Assembly (NCBI RefSeq): GCF_002078015.1
Contig: NZ_LWBP01000199.1
Coordinates: 124,001-188,000 of the forward strand
DNA length: 64,000 bases
Source of the DNA: Niastella populi
Lineage (GTDB): Bacteria; Bacteroidota; Bacteroidia; Chitinophagales; Chitinophagaceae
Reading direction: 5' to 3'
Position 1 is the first letter of the stretch; every line of letters begins with the position of its first letter. Under the pieces are notes generated by a model. That model did no database searches, was not told the DNA's origin, and saw only the letters and a list, made by a program, of their open reading frames with translations. This document shows, piece after piece, positions 35,664 to 44,543 of the stretch. The position numbers and the translations under genes were made by a program.

Positions 35664-36992
35664 ATGAAATATGTTTCAATAATCTTCATTTGCCTTTTCA
35701 GTTCCGTACTGGCAAATGCGCAACAGCAACTTACCCTTCAGGATGCCATTGCTGCTGCTTTGAAAAACAACTACGACATATTACTGACCCGTAACGATTC
35801 TACTTCCTATGCGCTGGACCGGTATTATTCATTTGCCGCTTTTCTGCCACAGGTGAATGGTGCTGCCAATGCGATCTGGAACACCAATAATCAACAGTTG
35901 AAATTTCAGAACCGCAACACCGGCAAAGACAGCCTGGTTATCCGTAACGGCGTACGCACCACCAATATGAACTACTCGGTTAACCTTAACTGGACGCTCT
36001 TCGACGGTATGCGCATGTTCGCTACCCGTGAAAGGCTGTATGAACTGGAGCAACTGGGCGGTTTAAGCGTTAAAGGGCAGATCGTGAACAGCGTGGCTGC
36101 GGTGATCAACAATTACTATAATATCGTTCGGCAAAAACTGCAGTTGAAGGCGGTGGAAGAACAGATGTCGCTCACCGAAGAACGCATGAAACTGGCCGAT
36201 AAGAAATTGTCGGTGGGCCTTGGCAGCAAACCTGAATTGTTACAGGCGAAAGTTGACTACAATGCCCAACGGGCGGCACAGCTGAACCAGCTTACGTTAA
36301 TTGCCCAATTGCGTGATCAGCTGAGCCAGCTGATAGGTTTTAAAACAGGTTCGGTGTTTGAAGTAGCCGATACCATACCAACCAATATGGGATTACAGTA
36401 TGGCGAACTGGCCACAAAGTATGAGGAAACCAATTTCGACCTGCTGATTGCCAAAAAGAGTATCGATATAGCCAATATCACTGTAAAGGAAGCCAGGGCC
36501 GGTTTGTGGCCTACCCTTTCCTTTAACTCGGCCTACAATTTTACCAGATCCGATAACAGCGTTGTGGTAAACCAGAACCAGCCCTTTTTCAACCAGAACA
36601 AGGGCTTCAATTATGGGTTTGGGTTGAATGTACCCATTCTGAATGGTTTCAATACCCGCCGCCTTATTAAACAGGCGAAGCTCGATGTGGAATATCAAAA
36701 GATCAATTATGAAAAGCAACGCACGCTGGTTGATGTGGGATTAACCAATTCGTTCAAGAATTATGAACTGCAAAAGCAATTACTCACGCTTGAGAACGAC
36801 AATATAGTACAGGCCGAAGAGAACGTATCCATTGCCCGGGAAAGATGGAAACAGGGCGTGGCCACTTTTATCGAATACCGCGAAGCGCAATTCAGCCTGC
36901 AGGACGCCCGCAACCGTCTTTATGCCGCCCAGTACAACTTAAAACTGGCCGAAACGGAATTGTTGAGGTTGAAGGGAGATTTGTTGAAATAG
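35664..36992 (+). CDS. TolC-family outer-membrane efflux protein
   Basis: This 442-residue protein has a signal peptide ending ANAQQ and two duplicated OEP halves rich in long coiled helices (about 140-235 and 340-440), with the typical NYYNIVRQKLQL and ENVSIARERWKQG segments. It forms the trimeric exit channel of the RND pump encoded upstream. The gap to the pump gene (117 bases) holds an inverted-arm repeat, but the three genes are surely functionally one unit. Confidence 0.93.
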   Translation: MKYVSIIFICLFSSVLANAQQQLTLQDAIAAALKNNYDILLTRNDSTSYALDRYYSFAAFLPQVNGAANAIWNTNNQQLKFQNRNTGKDSLVIRNGVRTTNMNYSVNLNWTLFDGMRMFATRERLYELEQLGGLSVKGQIVNSVAAVINNYYNIVRQKLQLKAVEEQMSLTEERMKLADKKLSVGLGSKPELLQAKVDYNAQRAAQLNQLTLIAQLRDQLSQLIGFKTGSVFEVADTIPTNMGLQYGELATKYEETNFDLLIAKKSIDIANITVKEARAGLWPTLSFNSAYNFTRSDNSVVVNQNQPFFNQNKGFNYGFGLNVPILNGFNTRRLIKQAKLDVEYQKINYEKQRTLVDVGLTNSFKNYELQKQLLTLENDNIVQAEENVSIARERWKQGVATFIEYREAQFSLQDARNRLYAAQYNLKLAETELLRLKGDLLK

Positions 36993-36997
36993 ATTAT

Positions 36998-37563
36998 GTT
37001 TGTGGTTTGTAGTTTGTTGTTTGTGGTTGTTTTCCACCGGCAGCAGACTATTCTTTTTTAGATCTTAATACGGGTTTAAGGTTTTGAAGTAGCCATTTAT
37101 ACCATTAAAAACTGTATTTATGGCAACTATTACAAAATTTGAAGATCTTGAGATCTGGCAATTGGCAAGGACCTTAAGTAAAAAGGTTTATGCTTTAACT
37201 ACTAAGGAACCATTAGCATTGGATTTCAGGCTAAAAGATCAAATGCGCGGAAGTAGCGGTTCCATAATGGATAATATCGCGGAAGGATTTGAAAGGGGCA
37301 GCCGGTTTGAATTCATAAATTCTTTATCGATCTCTAAAGGAGAAACCGGAGAATTGAAATCGCAATTGTACCGTTCATTTGACAATGCATATATTTCAGA
37401 AGCAATTTTCAATGAATTATATCAGGATGCTGATATTCTGACCAAAAAGACGACCAATTTTATATTATACCTGAATTCAACAAAATTCAAAGGGCAAAAA
37501 TTTAAAAACAGGGACCGCAAATGAGCCAACCACAAACAACAAACAATAAACAACAAACAATAC
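36998..37563. mobile_element. Inverted-arm element enclosing an S23-family gene
   Basis: The left arm 36998-37029 is a run of TTTGTGG, TTTGTAG, TTTGTTG, TTTGTGG. The right arm 37527-37563 is the complementary type, ACAAACA, ACAAACA, ATAAACA, ACAAACA. They enclose the four-helix-bundle gene. The left arm starts 6 bases after the tolC stop, and the right arm lies inside the start of purE. I infer a transposed or template-copied unit. No transposase or target duplication is visible. Confidence 0.5.
37120..37524 (+). CDS. Four-helix-bundle protein, S23/23S rRNA intervening-sequence family
   Basis: This 134-residue all-helical protein shows the family signature: [18 protein letters not shown] at the N-terminus, [20 protein letters not shown] in the centre and a C-terminal helix pair. 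The family includes proteins encoded in rRNA intervening sequences and is structurally related to Avd of diversity-generating retroelements. Its function is unknown; nucleic-acid binding is suspected. It sits alone between tolC and purE. Its stop overlaps the purE start (ATGA, 37521-37524), and inverted heptamer arms flank it. No reverse transcriptase is near. Confidence 0.88.
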   Translation: MATITKFEDLEIWQLARTLSKKVYALTTKEPLALDFRLKDQMRGSSGSIMDNIAEGFERGSRFEFINSLSISKGETGELKSQLYRSFDNAYISEAIFNELYQDADILTKKTTNFILYLNSTKFKGQKFKNRDRK

Positions 37564-38066
37564 ATGTGGGAATAATCATGGGCAGCGACAGCGACCTGCC
37601 GGTTATGCAGGCTGCAGCCGATATATTGAAAGATTTTGGCATTGCGTACGAATTAACCGTGGTTTCGGCTCATCGTACACCGGTGCGCATGATGGAATAT
37701 GCTACAAAGGCCCGTGAAAGAGGACTGAAAGTGATCATTGCCGGGGCCGGTGGCGCCGCTCATTTGCCGGGAATGGTTGCCTCTCTGACCCCACTTCCGG
37801 TTATTGGAGTGCCCATTAAGTCGTCAAACTCGATAGATGGCTGGGATTCCGTTTTATCGATACTTCAAATGCCTAATGGCATACCAGTTGCAACAGTAGC
37901 ATTGAATGCTGCTAAAAATGCTGGCATCCTCGCGGCTTCCATAATTGGTTCTTTTAATGAACATATTGGAAATCAGGTGGCAGCCTATAAGCAGAAATTG
38001 GAAGATGAGGTATTGGTAAAAGTTGAAAATCTGAAAAAACAAGGGTGGGAAAACAAATTTGATTAG
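37521..38066 (+). CDS. purE: N5-carboxyaminoimidazole ribonucleotide mutase
   Basis: This is a 181-residue class I PurE, which rearranges N5-CAIR to CAIR in purine synthesis. The signature [15 protein letters not shown] and [10 protein letters not shown] is intact. The first 13 or so residues ([13 protein letters not shown]) are not PurE sequence: they are the translation of the ACAAACA repeat arm. A later GTG at 37564 could instead be the start and give a normal-length enzyme. In the long version, translation would be coupled to the S23-family gene. Confidence 0.93.
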   Translation: MSQPQTTNNKQQTIHVGIIMGSDSDLPVMQAAADILKDFGIAYELTVVSAHRTPVRMMEYATKARERGLKVIIAGAGGAAHLPGMVASLTPLPVIGVPIKSSNSIDGWDSVLSILQMPNGIPVATVALNAAKNAGILAASIIGSFNEHIGNQVAAYKQKLEDEVLVKVENLKKQGWENKFD

Positions 38067-38101
38067 GGAATCTTAGCTCATCCTTGTAATTTGCGCACGG
38101 T

Positions 38102-38971
38102 ATGAAACTCAAATTGCTCGACTACAGAGAAATTCCGGATTTGCCCGTTGGCTCAAACCTTGAATTTTTTAACGACACGCTGTACCTGGTGGATGATGAT
38201 GCCAGCGATATGATGGCCATCAACAAAAAATGGCAAACACTCGCCAATCATCAGTTACTGAGGTACGATGATCCGAAAATACTTCCCGGGACAAAATCCG
38301 ATTTCGAAGCAACTACCATAGTTGAGGTGAATAGCATTCCCCGCCTGCTGGTATTGGGTTTCGATGTAAAAGACAGTCATCATAAAGCCATTCTGGTTAA
38401 CCTCGATGACTATACCAAAGAAGAATACGATATCACACATTTTTACAACCGGTTAAAAGAAACCGTTGGCGTTATAAATATCGAGTCGGCCGCGATCGTT
38501 CTCGGCAAACTGATATTATGTAACCGCGACCATAAAACCGCACCGGAAAATCATATCATCGTTACCGATGCCGAATTCTGGAAGAACCAGGACAAGGCCG
38601 AGATCACTACCGTAAGTTTCGATCTGCCCCAAACGTCGAACCAGGTAGTAGGTTTATCGGGCCTCACCTATTCGTACAAAAACGACTGGCTGGTTGTTAC
38701 CTTAATATCTGAAAGCAATGATAAAGAGCACCAGTCCACTGGTGACAGCTATCTTGCCGTGATAGAGAACGCTTCGCGTAAAGTGGTGCGCAAAAAAATG
38801 AAGGTAAATGCCCTGTTCCATCTGAATGAAACAAACAGTGATTTTTCCGGTTTCAATATGCTTTCCGTTTGTATTCGCTCGGAAAAAAGCAGCCGGTTAA
38901 AACTCTTACTGCTTGCAGATGGTAGTAAAGTCGGAAAAAGCGGTGTGTTTACCGTACGAATAAAGGAATGA
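38102..38971 (+). CDS. Conserved hypothetical protein, beta-propeller-like
   Basis: This 289-residue cytoplasmic protein has no signal peptide and repeated strand pairs with short phrases such as GSNLEFFNDTLYLVDDDASD, PRLLVLGFDVKDSHH and VVGLSGLTYSYKNDWLVV. They suggest a beta-propeller of the kind seen in Bacteroidota proteins of unknown role. It follows purE by 35 bases and may be co-transcribed. No catalytic motif is visible. Confidence 0.75.
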   Translation: MKLKLLDYREIPDLPVGSNLEFFNDTLYLVDDDASDMMAINKKWQTLANHQLLRYDDPKILPGTKSDFEATTIVEVNSIPRLLVLGFDVKDSHHKAILVNLDDYTKEEYDITHFYNRLKETVGVINIESAAIVLGKLILCNRDHKTAPENHIIVTDAEFWKNQDKAEITTVSFDLPQTSNQVVGLSGLTYSYKNDWLVVTLISESNDKEHQSTGDSYLAVIENASRKVVRKKMKVNALFHLNETNSDFSGFNMLSVCIRSEKSSRLKLLLLADGSKVGKSGVFTVRIKE

Positions 38972-39137
38972 TGTGCTAATGTGCTAATTCACCAGGTGCG
39001 GCAGTCCCTATAATTTGCAAAGCCCCCGCGGGGCACTCACCAAAATTGCATTCCATTATCGATAATGTGCTAATTGTTTATTCCCAATTGCGTAAACTGT
39101 TTTCCCGATTGTGAAGGCCAATACATAGTGGCTCCTT

Positions 39138-39224
39138 TATTTTTGCTTCATTCGGGAAAGTTTTAGTTCACACGTATAGAAAAAGTAACAGTGCCATTCC
39201 ATAATACGGGATGGCGCTTTTTTT
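39138..39224 (+). other. Possible small RNA
   Basis: TATTTTTG (39138-39145), a match to TAnnTTTG, is followed about 75 bases later by a hairpin and T run, with no frame between. This could be an independent short RNA. Equally, the hairpin may only end the transcript from 38102-38971. Confidence 0.3.
39191..39224 (+). terminator. Rho-independent terminator
   Basis: GCCATTCC (39193-39200) pairs with GGGATGGC (39208-39215, one G-U pair), followed by seven T. Confidence 0.7.
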
Positions 39225-39246
39225 AATGTGCTAATGGGATAATTAG

Positions 39247-40848
39247 CTAATTAGCAAATTGTATTACCGTGAATGCCTGCTCTAATGTTAGTGAATGGTT
39301 ATATACCATATGAATAAACTCTTTCCCATACCCGGCATACCAGGGCATAAAGTTCTCAACCCTTTCCTGCAAACCGTTCCGGGGGAACAGGGCCTGCCTT
39401 ATGGTCTGTATCTGCCGTTGTTCGGCTTCATATTTCCTTTTTTCCGCGCGAAGCATTTTCTTTTCCAGCTCCTGTAATGGTTTCAGCGTTCTGGCCTGTA
39501 ATGCTTCCACGTGTTGTAGCAACGACCTGTCGATATTAGCAGCTTTGTCTTTTAAAAGATCGTATACCCGAATGGCTGCATCCAGTTCATTCTTCAATTT
39601 CAGTTCCCCGTTCCTGTGCCGGCTTACCAGCGCAGTAAGCAATTGTTGTTCGCTTTGAAAGAGGTCTTCTGCATTCAAACCCAGCCGCCGGATCTTTTCC
39701 TGCCACTTGTTCTCTATTATCAAAAACGAATTCCGCACTATCAATACCGGGAACGGCGTGCTGTAATGGGTGAACAGGTCTTTCAACTCGAGCCAGTAAG
39801 CCGTTTCGCCGCCACCGCCTATAAAGGCAATATTGGGAAGAACCGTTTCCTGGTACAGTCCGCGCAGGATCACGTTCGGACTAAACCGTTCAGGATGAGC
39901 TTCCAGTTCTGCCAGTATTTCTTCCCGGCTAAAGCTAAGTGTAGTATTTCTCACTTCGTACTTATCCCCATTCAGCGCTATCAGTTCCCTCACATTATCT
40001 TTCAGGTAGAACAAATTTATCTCGCGGGGATGCGCCTGTACTTTGTGTTCCTGCTGCGTTAACTGCTCGATGGTCTTATTCACCACGCCTGCGGGAGTGT
40101 GTTGCAGCAGGTCATCGCGGAAGACCGGCGCCATTACCCTTTTCAGGTTGGCGTTATCGGGCATAATTACGACCAGCCCATATTCGGCAAATAAGGTATT
40201 GATGAGTTTGAACGTGGCGGTTTGTATATCGGAACTTCGTAAATAACAGTTGCGCAGTAATTGTATCAGCTCCTTACCAAAGGGCTGAACCGATAATTCG
40301 CCTTCTATGCGATGGATCAGTTTTTCGAGCCCCTTCGTGTTCATACGCCCTACAGCGCCTGTTTGTTTTGTTTCCCACACCAGCTTTTCGCCGCCGAGGT
40401 AAACATGCCCCAGTTCGTCGAGGTCGGCATCTTCGCTGCCCATCCAGAATACCGGCACAAAATGATTACCGGGATGTTCTTTTTTTAACCGGTCGGCCAG
40501 TTTTATTACATGTACTATTTTGTATATAAAGTACAGGTTGCCGGTAAAAATAGCCGGCTGGTGCGCTGTGGTGATCGTAAATGTATTGGGTTGTAAAAGG
40601 CTTTGAATATTATTTGATACATATTCTGCGGTTTCAACGCCCTTATATTGTTCCTGTAATTCTTTTACCAGCAAATGGCGATCGGGTTGTGCCGACTGCC
40701 GGGCCTGTATAGCGGCGGCAATGCCTTCCGGCGAAACCGGGTGCGTATAAAATGGCCGTAACGAAGGCGACTGATTAAGATAATCGATGATGATCTTTGA
40801 AAAATAACCGGTTTGCCCGAACGATAAATTGGTAGAATTACAATCCAT
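39247..40848 (-). CDS. bshC: Bacillithiol biosynthesis cysteine-adding enzyme
   Basis: This 533-residue protein matches BshC (YllA family): the TTAHQPAIFTGNLYFIYKI motif, FVPVFWMGSEDADLDEL, the central GGGGETAYWLELKDLF, and a long C-terminal coiled coil (about 395-475). It is thought to add cysteine to GlcN-malate in the last step of bacillithiol synthesis in the cytoplasm. No bshA or bshB lies in the window. The last codons and stop fall inside a repeat arm. Confidence 0.93.
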   Translation of the reverse strand: MDCNSTNLSFGQTGYFSKIIIDYLNQSPSLRPFYTHPVSPEGIAAAIQARQSAQPDRHLLVKELQEQYKGVETAEYVSNNIQSLLQPNTFTITTAHQPAIFTGNLYFIYKIVHVIKLADRLKKEHPGNHFVPVFWMGSEDADLDELGHVYLGGEKLVWETKQTGAVGRMNTKGLEKLIHRIEGELSVQPFGKELIQLLRNCYLRSSDIQTATFKLINTLFAEYGLVVIMPDNANLKRVMAPVFRDDLLQHTPAGVVNKTIEQLTQQEHKVQAHPREINLFYLKDNVRELIALNGDKYEVRNTTLSFSREEILAELEAHPERFSPNVILRGLYQETVLPNIAFIGGGGETAYWLELKDLFTHYSTPFPVLIVRNSFLIIENKWQEKIRRLGLNAEDLFQSEQQLLTALVSRHRNGELKLKNELDAAIRVYDLLKDKAANIDRSLLQHVEALQARTLKPLQELEKKMLRAEKRKYEAEQRQIQTIRQALFPRNGLQERVENFMPWYAGYGKEFIHMVYNHSLTLEQAFTVIQFAN

Positions 40849-40925
40849 AAATTAAGAAATGCAACATAAAAGTACTATCAATCACACGATTGCCATAACT
40901 GATCGTCATTTTTAACGTTCCATTC

Positions 40926-41753
40926 TTACTTTAGTTCGTAGGCTACTATTTTATTTTTCCAGAAGGTGGGAACATAAACGATCCTGTTTTTGGCGTCATA
41001 GCCAATATCTGCGGTGTTGATCTTTTGTTCGCGTGTATCGAGCAGGTTTTGTTTGGTGCCGTCGCCGTTTACGTACCAGATAGAACCGGCCCAGCAGCTT
41101 ACCAAATATTCGTTACCTTTTACATGTTCTACCCCATCGGTGCCGCCTTCCATGCCTTCGGCCAGTTTAGTGAGCGATTTGTCTTTTTCAACTTTGTATA
41201 AACCGCCGGCATCCAGCACAAACAGGTCTTTTCCCTTTACCAGAACACCATTGGGCCCTTTCAGGTTATCGAGCCATAAGGTAACCTGGCCGTTTTCGAT
41301 ACGATGTACTTTTTTGTTCTTTGAGTCAGAAACGTATAACACGCCTTTTTTGTCGACGGTGATATCGTTTAAGGCCAGTGCGCCTTCAACCGGGATGGTT
41401 TGTGAAAGAACGCCTTTTTTTATATCTATAATGCCTACTTTATCTACATCGGCAACATATAAGTTGTTTTTATACAGGGCCATTCCTTTGGGCGCCTGAA
41501 AGCCGCTTACCCAGTCAACCGTAATGATGCTGCCATCGAGGCCCACCTTGCCAACAGAGCCCTTATTGTCTTTTTCCCAGGGTTGTCCGTCAATATTGGT
41601 AACATAGAGCACCTTATTATCAGCATCGTACAGAACCGATTCGGGTACTTTCAGCAGCGTATCTGTTTCCCATTTTTTAACAAGCTGGTGTTCCTGGGCA
41701 TACGAAAGAAAAGTTCCTGCAATGAACACCCCCGAAATAAGGTATTTTTTCAT
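40926..41753 (-). CDS. Secreted SMP-30/NHL-like beta-propeller protein
   Basis: From MKKYLISGVF this is a 275-residue exported protein (signal peptide to about 19, ending LSYAQ). Six repeated blade motifs are visible (VPESVLYDADNKVLYVTN, APKGMALYKNNLYVADV, LNDITVDKKGVLYVSDS, GPNGVLVKGKDLFVLD and others). This is the gluconolactonase/SMP-30-like or NHL-type propeller. Metal-binding residues needed for lactonase activity are not certain, so the role is open. It lies downstream of the hydroxyproline genes on the same strand. Confidence 0.8.
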   Translation of the reverse strand: MKKYLISGVFIAGTFLSYAQEHQLVKKWETDTLLKVPESVLYDADNKVLYVTNIDGQPWEKDNKGSVGKVGLDGSIITVDWVSGFQAPKGMALYKNNLYVADVDKVGIIDIKKGVLSQTIPVEGALALNDITVDKKGVLYVSDSKNKKVHRIENGQVTLWLDNLKGPNGVLVKGKDLFVLDAGGLYKVEKDKSLTKLAEGMEGGTDGVEHVKGNEYLVSCWAGSIWYVNGDGTKQNLLDTREQKINTADIGYDAKNRIVYVPTFWKNKIVAYELK

Positions 41754-41788
41754 ATTAAGCATATTTAGAGGGGCTAAGATACAAAACG

Positions 41789-41938
41789 GTTTGTGGTTTG
41801 TGGTTTATGGTTTGTTGTTCTTTTATTTCAGACTCGCGGTAAACGCTTACAGCCAGAGATTATCAGAGAGCCGAAATTCGCAGCGAACCATAAAGCGCGG
41901 CAGCAACCACAAACAACAAACTACAAACCCCAAACCGT
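41789..41938. repeat. Inverted heptamer arms between two minus-strand genes
   Basis: The left arm (41789-41819) consists of TTTGTGG/TTTATGG-type units and the right arm (41903-41938) of ACAAACA/ACAAACC-type units. The right arm ends at the base before the oxidoreductase stop codon. Bases 41892-41921 are an exact 30-base inverted copy of 44423-44452. Confidence 0.85.
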
Positions 41939-43186
41939 TCAAAATCGTTCGGGGTTGAATGCTTTTACATCTATCGTGGTTTTCTTCTTTGAAACTAATT
42001 CTTCTACCAGCTTTCCGGTTGCGGCGGCCAGTGACAAACCAAGCATGGCATGGCCGCCGGCGATAACGAGGTTGTTGTATTTGCTGTGATTGCCGATGTA
42101 TGGCAAACCATCCGGGGTAAGCGGCCGCAGGCCATACCAGATCTTTTCCTTTGGCATTACATCTACCGGCAGATCGGGGTAATAAGCTTTGGCACCATTG
42201 TAAATGGCATGTGCACGTTTTACCAGTATGGGCGAATTGAGCCCGCTGATCTCCATGGTACCGCCCATGCGCAGGTCGGGGCCCATAGGCGTCATGGCCA
42301 CTCTTTTATCAACCAGTATGGCGGGGTAACGCAGGTTGCGGGCAACGTTCTCATACGTCATGCTATAGCCTTTACCGGCCTGCAGTAAAATCGAAACGCC
42401 CAGCTTTTCGCTAACTACCGGCAGCCACGAACCACTGGCCAGCACAAGTTGCGAACAGTTGAACTTTCCTTTATCTGTTATCACCGCCGTTATGGTGTTG
42501 CCTTTCTTCTCAAAACCGGTTACCGTTGTATTCAACTGCAGTTTTACCCCTGCTTTTTGTAAATGGGTTTTCAGCGTGCGCATAAAATCGCCGGGATGCA
42601 GGTGACAGTCTATCGGGTACAAAACCCCTCCTTTTACATCAACCTGTACATCTGGCTCCATGGCCTGCACTTCCTGTGCATTCAATATTCGGGTATCTAT
42701 TTTAAATTGTGCTGCTTCTTTGGCCAGTTCTATTTCGTGTTTTTCAACTGCGGCCGACTTGTATAACATAAAGCAACCTGCTTCCTGCATCCGGAAATGA
42801 TTGCCCAGTTCATTTTTTATATCGCCTGTCAGCTCGCGGCTTAACTGAAGAATATCATTTAAAGGGGGAACGTTGCGTTGCAGGGTTTGTGCATTGGCCT
42901 GCTTCCAGAAGGTCATCAACCATTTTATAAGATCGACATTGAGGCGGGGTTTTATGTAAAACGGGCTGGTTGAACTCAACATCCAGCGTAGTCCCTGTGC
43001 TACTATACCGGGCGATGCAAGCGGCACGAAATGGCTGGGCGATACATAACCGGCATTACCAAAAGAAGTACCATCGGTAATATCACCTTTTTCTATAACC
43101 GTAACTTCATAGCCCGCTTTCTGCAAATAAAAAGCGCAGCATAGACCGATAACGCCCCCTCCGATAATAGTGACCTGTTTACTCAT
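41939..43186 (-). CDS. FAD-dependent D-amino-acid (D-hydroxyproline) dehydrogenase
   Basis: From MSKQVTIIGGG this is a 415-residue DadA-type oxidoreductase with the FAD motif GGGVIGLCCAFYLQKAGYEV at about 8-27, a second nucleotide motif and the C-terminal NLVIAGGHAMLGLSLAAATG. With a 4-hydroxyproline epimerase and a ketoglutarate-semialdehyde dehydrogenase upstream on the same strand, it probably oxidises cis-4-hydroxy-D-proline to the pyrroline. A longer frame to 43258 adds 24 residues without likeness. Confidence 0.88.
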   Translation of the reverse strand: MSKQVTIIGGGVIGLCCAFYLQKAGYEVTVIEKGDITDGTSFGNAGYVSPSHFVPLASPGIVAQGLRWMLSSTSPFYIKPRLNVDLIKWLMTFWKQANAQTLQRNVPPLNDILQLSRELTGDIKNELGNHFRMQEAGCFMLYKSAAVEKHEIELAKEAAQFKIDTRILNAQEVQAMEPDVQVDVKGGVLYPIDCHLHPGDFMRTLKTHLQKAGVKLQLNTTVTGFEKKGNTITAVITDKGKFNCSQLVLASGSWLPVVSEKLGVSILLQAGKGYSMTYENVARNLRYPAILVDKRVAMTPMGPDLRMGGTMEISGLNSPILVKRAHAIYNGAKAYYPDLPVDVMPKEKIWYGLRPLTPDGLPYIGNHSKYNNLVIAGGHAMLGLSLAAATGKLVEELVSKKKTTIDVKAFNPERF

Positions 43187-43309
43187 GTGTATTTTTGGGT
43201 TGTTTAAGAACAGAGCTAGTGGCAAGTGGTAAATGGCTGGCAGGGCTGTAATTCTCAAAATTATTTGCGGCCTTCCTCACGAGCCCCCCGCTATTTACTT
43301 CTCGCCATT

Positions 43310-44323
43310 TTAAATAACCTGGAAGCCATAAGCATACGGATCATCTTCCGGATCGATGGTAATGGTGTTGTACCCGTACACTTTTGCCCAGCCTTCTATA
43401 CCCGGGCGGATGGCCGGTTTTCCAGCTATCCCGAAAGCATTCGGGATTTCTTCTTCTATTCTTCCCACAAACTGCGACCCGATGATGCTTTCATGCACAA
43501 AGGCATCGCCTTTCTTCAATTTACCCTTTGCATACCATTGCGCCATTCGCGCCGATGTGCCTGTACCGCAGGGTGAGCGGTCGATGGCTTTGTCGCCATA
43601 AAACACCGCGTTGCGGGCGGTAGCGTTTTTATCGATCACACTGCCCGTCCATAAAATATGCGAACATCCATTGATGGTTGGGTTCTCAGGATGTACAAAC
43701 TGGTATTGTGCGTTTATTCTTTTGCGTAATTCCCTTGCCCAGGCGATCAGTTGATCGGCGCCGTAATGTTCAAGCCCTTTGAAATTGGGTTGTACATCAA
43801 CAATAGCATAGAAATTACCTCCATAAGCCACATCAACCGTCAGGTCACCCAATTCGGGCGCTGTTACTTTCAGGCCTTCTGCCGCCAGGTATGCCGGCAC
43901 GTTCGTAAGTTTTACGCTTTTTACTTTTTTGCCTTCCTGTTTGTAACTGATCATCACCAGTCCGGCCGGTGTTTCAAGCCTGATGGTACCCGGTACTTTG
44001 GGCGTAATCAAACCTTCTTCAACGGCAATAGTTATGGTGCCGATGGTACCATGGCCGCACATTGGCAAACAACCGCTGGTTTCAATGAACAAAACTGCCA
44101 TATCATTTTCAGGGTCATGCGCGGGGTACAGGATACTTCCGCTCATCATATCGTGACCGCGCGGCTCAAACATCAGCCCTTTGCGGATCCAGTCATAATC
44201 TTTTAAAAAATGCTGGCGTTTTTCACTCATGTTCTTTCCTTCCAGTACCGGACCGCCGCCGGCAACCAGCCTTACGGGATTACCGCAGGTATGTGCATCG
44301 ATACAGAAAAAAGTTTTCTTCAT
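43310..44323 (-). CDS. 4-hydroxyproline 2-epimerase (proline racemase superfamily)
   Basis: This is a 337-residue enzyme with both catalytic cysteines of the epimerase type: Cys89 in PMCGHGTIG and Cys252 in SPCGTGTSA. That pair is found in proline racemase and 4-hydroxyproline 2-epimerase, not in the Thr-containing dehydratases. The neighbours (D-amino-acid dehydrogenase, ketoglutarate-semialdehyde dehydrogenase) favour the hydroxyproline role: trans-4-hydroxy-L-proline to cis-4-hydroxy-D-proline. Confidence 0.9.
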   Translation of the reverse strand: MKKTFFCIDAHTCGNPVRLVAGGGPVLEGKNMSEKRQHFLKDYDWIRKGLMFEPRGHDMMSGSILYPAHDPENDMAVLFIETSGCLPMCGHGTIGTITIAVEEGLITPKVPGTIRLETPAGLVMISYKQEGKKVKSVKLTNVPAYLAAEGLKVTAPELGDLTVDVAYGGNFYAIVDVQPNFKGLEHYGADQLIAWARELRKRINAQYQFVHPENPTINGCSHILWTGSVIDKNATARNAVFYGDKAIDRSPCGTGTSARMAQWYAKGKLKKGDAFVHESIIGSQFVGRIEEEIPNAFGIAGKPAIRPGIEGWAKVYGYNTITIDPEDDPYAYGFQVI

Positions 44324-44393
44324 GAACCGGGAGTAAAGTAATTAAAAATTGGTAATGGCAATATTTTTCTATGCCGCATAAAGCAGCAACGAT

Positions 44394-44543
44394 TGTTTAT
44401 TGTTTATGGTTTATGGTTTATGGTTTGTTGTTTGTGGTTGCTGCCGCGCTTTGGTGTTCGCTATTAATTTTCAATAGCCCAAATTCCCGGGCAGCAGCCA
44501 TTTAACAGAAAGCTGCATATGCAGAACCATAAACTATAAACTG
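44394..44543. repeat. Inverted heptamer arms between epimerase and aldehyde dehydrogenase genes
   Basis: The left arm (44394-44440) is a run of TTTATGG/TTTGTTG-type heptamers. The shorter right arm (44525-44543) has ACCATAA and ACTATAA and contains the aldehyde dehydrogenase stop codon (44534-44536). Bases 44423-44452 match 41892-41921 exactly in reverse complement. Confidence 0.85.

Larger units (their letters stand above)
38972..39261. repeat. Three 8-mer arms filling the gap before bshC
   Basis: Arms of TGTGCTAA-type units occur at 38972-38994 (directly after the upstream stop codon), 39058-39077 and 39225-39261. The last includes TGTGCTAA, TGGGATAA, TTAGCTAA and TTAGCAAA and contains the bshC stop codon at 39247-39249. 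A GCCCCCGCGGGGC hairpin lies at 39022-39034. Confidence 0.75.

Noticed and set aside
36998-37563. A diversity-generating retroelement around the S23-family gene
   Set aside because: No reverse transcriptase, template repeat or variable repeat is visible; only the fold relation to Avd is shared.
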